Source: Bacteroidales bacterium (GTDB lineage: Bacteria; Bacteroidota; Bacteroidia; Bacteroidales; VadinHA17). Taken from it: a stretch of DNA of 10,169 nt. The notes under the pieces are model-generated. The model did not search any database. It was not told the DNA's origin and saw nothing but the letters and a program-made list of their open reading frames with translations. The stretch lies in NCBI GenBank assembly GCA_027451265.1, contig DAIDJT010000071.1, positions 1-10,169 of the forward strand, given 5' to 3'. This document shows positions 7,686 to 10,169 of the stretch, piece after piece; the stretch's first letter is position 1; each line of letters starts with the position of its first letter. Both the position numbers and the translations under genes were made by a program.

Positions 7686-8585
7686 ATGGCAAAACGGATT
7701 CAGTGCATAGCTTTACTGATCATCATTGCTTTTGCCGGCTGTGTCAAGGACGATCCTGAGACCACCCCGCTGATACTGATTAAGACTGGCGGAACCTTTA
7801 CTGCCGACGGCTCGGCAGTTGCGCCGGGAGGTGCGCTCAGGTTCGGATTGTCGGTATCCGGAGGTGGCGGGGCCATTACCAACCTGGTTGTTAAAAGGGT
7901 CTCTGACGGGGTGGCTGTCACTGAAGCCGACAAAGGGATGTATATCAGCTACGGCGGCCTTGACACAACCGTTTCCTATATAAGGGGTTACGGGCAGGTT
8001 GAAAAGTGGGTCTTCTCAGTAATGAACTCGTACCGCGACACGGCATCAGTATCACTCACTGTACTGAAAGGCTCCGGGTCTGCATGGGGTGAGATCAGCT
8101 ATCACCCCTCTGTGAGAATCGGGTTGCAGGACAATAGTACCTTACCTCATTTCGTTGACCTCCACGCCGGTCTTGTGTATGATGCCGCCGGGGTGGCAGG
8201 CCATGAGGCAGAGGTTGACATGGCAGCCTTCTGGTACCTTACCTCGGGAACCTCATCGCCAACCCTTACCTGTCCGGCCTACTCCTCAGCCCTGACATAC
8301 TACCCCCTGTTTGTTTCATGGAGTGCCAGGAACCAGACAATGTATGATTACTACACATCTGACAATAACCTTGTCACGCCTGCGCAGTTTGACCTTGCCT
8401 CCAATGACAGCCTGCTGGTCAACGCCTACCGGCCTGGCAGCGTGAGCGGTCAGTCGAAGTTTGCCTATACCGGCAAGGTCGTGCCCTTCCGTTCCGCCAA
8501 CGGTAAATACGGTCTCATAAAGGTCATACGCACCGATGAAACAGCATCAGGCGAGATGGAGATTGCCGTGAAGATCCAGAAATAG
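7686..8585 (+). CDS. Surface lipoprotein, two-domain relative of the preceding gene
   Basis: 299-residue predicted lipoprotein. The signal peptide ends in FAGC (Cys19), followed by VKDDPE, again an acidic surface-export-like stretch. Residues about 25-130 form an extra N-terminal domain with beta-sandwich (Ig-like) character: alternating strands around GGALRFGLSVSGGGG and YGQVEKWVFSVMNSYRDTASVSL. Residues about 139-299 match the whole mature part of the preceding lipoprotein by eye: PSVRIGLQDNSTLPHF against PSVTLGAQANTTVPGF, VDMAAFWYLTSG against VDMLCFYEAETG, and VVPFRSANGKYGLIKV against VWAFKTQDGTYGLLLA. I do not recognise a characterised protein. Position between its relative and a TonB-dependent receptor suggests an accessory binding protein of the same uptake system. 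The start ATG at 7686 is 7 bases after the previous stop. Confidence 0.8.
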   Translation: MAKRIQCIALLIIIAFAGCVKDDPETTPLILIKTGGTFTADGSAVAPGGALRFGLSVSGGGGAITNLVVKRVSDGVAVTEADKGMYISYGGLDTTVSYIRGYGQVEKWVFSVMNSYRDTASVSLTVLKGSGSAWGEISYHPSVRIGLQDNSTLPHFVDLHAGLVYDAAGVAGHEAEVDMAAFWYLTSGTSSPTLTCPAYSSALTYYPLFVSWSARNQTMYDYYTSDNNLVTPAQFDLASNDSLLVNAYRPGSVSGQSKFAYTGKVVPFRSANGKYGLIKVIRTDETASGEMEIAVKIQK

Positions 8586-8606
8586 AATCAAATAATAATT
8601 TAAGAA

Positions 8607-10169
8607 GTGAAGTTTTCACGATTTATACTATCTGCAATACTCCTTCTGGTTTTCGCTGCCGGAGTCTCTGCCCAGGGGACCATCACAGGCAGGGTCACCG
8701 GCCGCCCGGAAGGCCGCCCGCTCCCTGACGCAGCAGTGATACTCGACGGGACCAGGGGCGTAACCACCGGCAGTGACGGCATGTTCATTATTGACAATGT
8801 ATCCCCGGGCATCCATACCCTGGAGGCAAGGATACTGGGATACACCACACGGAATGAGACTGTGGATATAAAGGATGGTGCAACCAGCACTGTCAGTTTC
8901 GGGCTTGACGAGGAATTCATTGACGCCGGGGCAGTCATCGTCACCGCAAATCGCGGAACAAGCCGCATTGCAGATGTGCCGGCCCGTGTCACCCTGATCA
9001 GTTCCGCCGCCATTGAGTCAAGGCCGGTTTCCACCGTTGACGAGATGCTCTCCACGGTGCCCGGGCTGAATGTCAGCCGCTCATTCGGGATCTTCTCGCA
9101 CAAATCAAGTGTCACAATGCGCGGCCTCAGCGGCAACGAACAGGCCAGGGTGCTGGTGATGATTGACGGAGTACCCGTCAACAAATCTGATGGCGGCTCT
9201 GTCAACTGGAATCTTATTGACCCGGCAATTGTGGAAAGGATCGAAGTGGTCAAGGGACCTGCCTCGTCAATGTACGGCAGCAATGCAATGGGAGGAGCCA
9301 TCAATGTCATTACGCGCAGGCCCTCAGGTGCACTCTCGGGCAAGATTACCGCGGGCTATGGCACATACAATACCTTCACAGGAAGGATCAGTCTTGGACA
9401 GAAGCTGAATTCCGGACAGGACAGGGGATTTTACTACATGCTTAATGGCTTTTACCGGCAGAGTGACGGCTACATTACCCAGTCAGAGTATGACCGTGCC
9501 GCTAATCCTTTCATTGTTCCGTCAGACCTGCAGGAGTACTCAGGCAGCCTGAAGACAGGTTATTATATCAGGAAAGGAGAATTCCTGGAAGCCGATCTCA
9601 TTGCCTACAACGACAGGCGCGGCACAGGTGAACTGTTATGGCAGCCTCACGGCAACACTACTGACCATGATACTTACCAGTTCAGAGCCCGCTACAGTCT
9701 TGAACGCGAACGCCTTTCTGCTGATGTGAGTCTCTTTTGGCTGAAGGAAGACTATAAAAAGGTCAATGAGTACATGAAGGATGACTATACCTGGTACAAT
9801 GTGCTTTCAGAAAGACTTGATGCGGGTATGCTCTCTTCCGTTAACTGGAAGGCCGGTGCCCGGCACAGGCTTTCCGCCGGGATAGACCTGAAGGCGGGAA
9901 GCGTGGATGCAGCCGACGTTTATTTCACCTCCACGGATATCGTATACAATCGCGGCACGATGATCAGCTCAGGCCTGTATGCCCAGGATGCCCTTTCAAT
10001 AGTGCCTGACCGCCTGACCCTGACCGCCGGGCTAAGGTATGACCTCTCAATGTTTCGCAACGGCGCCTTCTATATCGATACCCCGTCAGCAGAAACGGCC
10101 TTCATGCGGAGCATCGAGGATCGTGGCATGGACAATGTGACCTGGGGTGCGCTCAGCCCTAAACTGGCC
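8607..10169 (+). CDS. TonB-dependent outer-membrane receptor, 5' part
   Basis: The first 521 codons of a receptor that continues beyond the window. It starts at GTG (8607-8609): the frame has a TAA at 8601-8603 and no nearby in-frame ATG, and GTG begins a good signal peptide (residues 1-22, cleavage after VSA). A carboxypeptidase-regulatory-like beta domain follows (about 24-100: GTITGRVTG, PLPDAAVILDGT, GYTTR). A TonB-box-like GAVIVTA lies at 108-114. The plug domain spans about 117-236, with LSTVPGLNV, TMRGLSGNEQARVLVMIDGVPV and VERIEVVKGPASSMYGSNAMGGAINVIT, all diagnostic. Barrel strands follow (GYGTYNTF, GLYAQDALSIVPDRLTLTAGLRYDL). It would import a scarce ligand using energy from TonB. 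The HmuY-like neighbours suggest heme or iron; the diagnostic C-terminal barrel is not in the window, so the cargo remains open. Confidence 0.95.
   Translation, partial: MKFSRFILSAILLLVFAAGVSAQGTITGRVTGRPEGRPLPDAAVILDGTRGVTTGSDGMFIIDNVSPGIHTLEARILGYTTRNETVDIKDGATSTVSFGLDEEFIDAGAVIVTANRGTSRIADVPARVTLISSAAIESRPVSTVDEMLSTVPGLNVSRSFGIFSHKSSVTMRGLSGNEQARVLVMIDGVPVNKSDGGSVNWNLIDPAIVERIEVVKGPASSMYGSNAMGGAINVITRRPSGALSGKITAGYGTYNTFTGRISLGQKLNSGQDRGFYYMLNGFYRQSDGYITQSEYDRAANPFIVPSDLQEYSGSLKTGYYIRKGEFLEADLIAYNDRRGTGELLWQPHGNTTDHDTYQFRARYSLERERLSADVSLFWLKEDYKKVNEYMKDDYTWYNVLSERLDAGMLSSVNWKAGARHRLSAGIDLKAGSVDAADVYFTSTDIVYNRGTMISSGLYAQDALSIVPDRLTLTAGLRYDLSMFRNGAFYIDTPSAETAFMRSIEDRGMDNVTWGALSPKLA

Noticed and set aside
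8600..9343. 247-codon open frame on the - strand
   Set aside because: It lies antisense to the signal peptide, carboxypeptidase-like and plug domains of the receptor; its own translation is Ser/Pro/Thr-rich with no recognisable domain.

Overview
The window looks like a chromosomal segment from a Bacteroidetes (probably Bacteroidales-type) bacterium. The pointers are a LytS/LytTR sensor-regulator pair attached to a MacAB-type efflux operon, the Bacteroidetes-style N-terminus of the TonB protein, lipoproteins with an acidic stretch after the lipid-modified cysteine, a TonB-dependent receptor with a carboxypeptidase-regulatory-like N-terminal domain, A-rich leaders instead of clear Shine-Dalgarno sites, and a TAnnTTTG-type -7 element. 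No phage, IS, CRISPR, tRNA or rRNA was seen.

Left part (1-6081, + strand). This is one compact transcription unit whose start lies outside the window: the 3' part of a TolC-family outer-membrane factor, a periplasmic adaptor (MacA/HlyD family), a separate ABC ATPase, a separate MacB/FtsX-type permease, a LytS-family histidine kinase and a LytTR response regulator. Gaps are a few tens of bases at most, and the adaptor stop overlaps the ATPase start by one base. Together they would form a tripartite ATP-driven export pump across both membranes with its own two-component system. The adaptor carries a low-complexity insert made of five in-frame 24-bp repeats.

Junction (6070-6188). The response regulator and tonB converge here. 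The junction is built from an imperfect 47-bp tandem repeat in which each copy carries a version of the response regulator's last codons plus stop (+ strand) and of tonB's last codons plus stop (- strand). This looks like an old micro-duplication of a once-overlapping convergent gene boundary.

Right part (6168-10169). tonB runs leftward. Divergent from it, across a 185-bp AT-rich regulatory gap with a near-perfect palindrome and a candidate promoter, lie two adjacent lipoprotein genes and the first 521 codons of a TonB-dependent outer-membrane receptor. The two lipoproteins share a C-terminal domain. The layout suggests surface capture lipoproteins feeding a TonB-driven importer; heme or iron is the most likely cargo by analogy with HmuY/HmuR, but the substrate cannot be read from the sequence.
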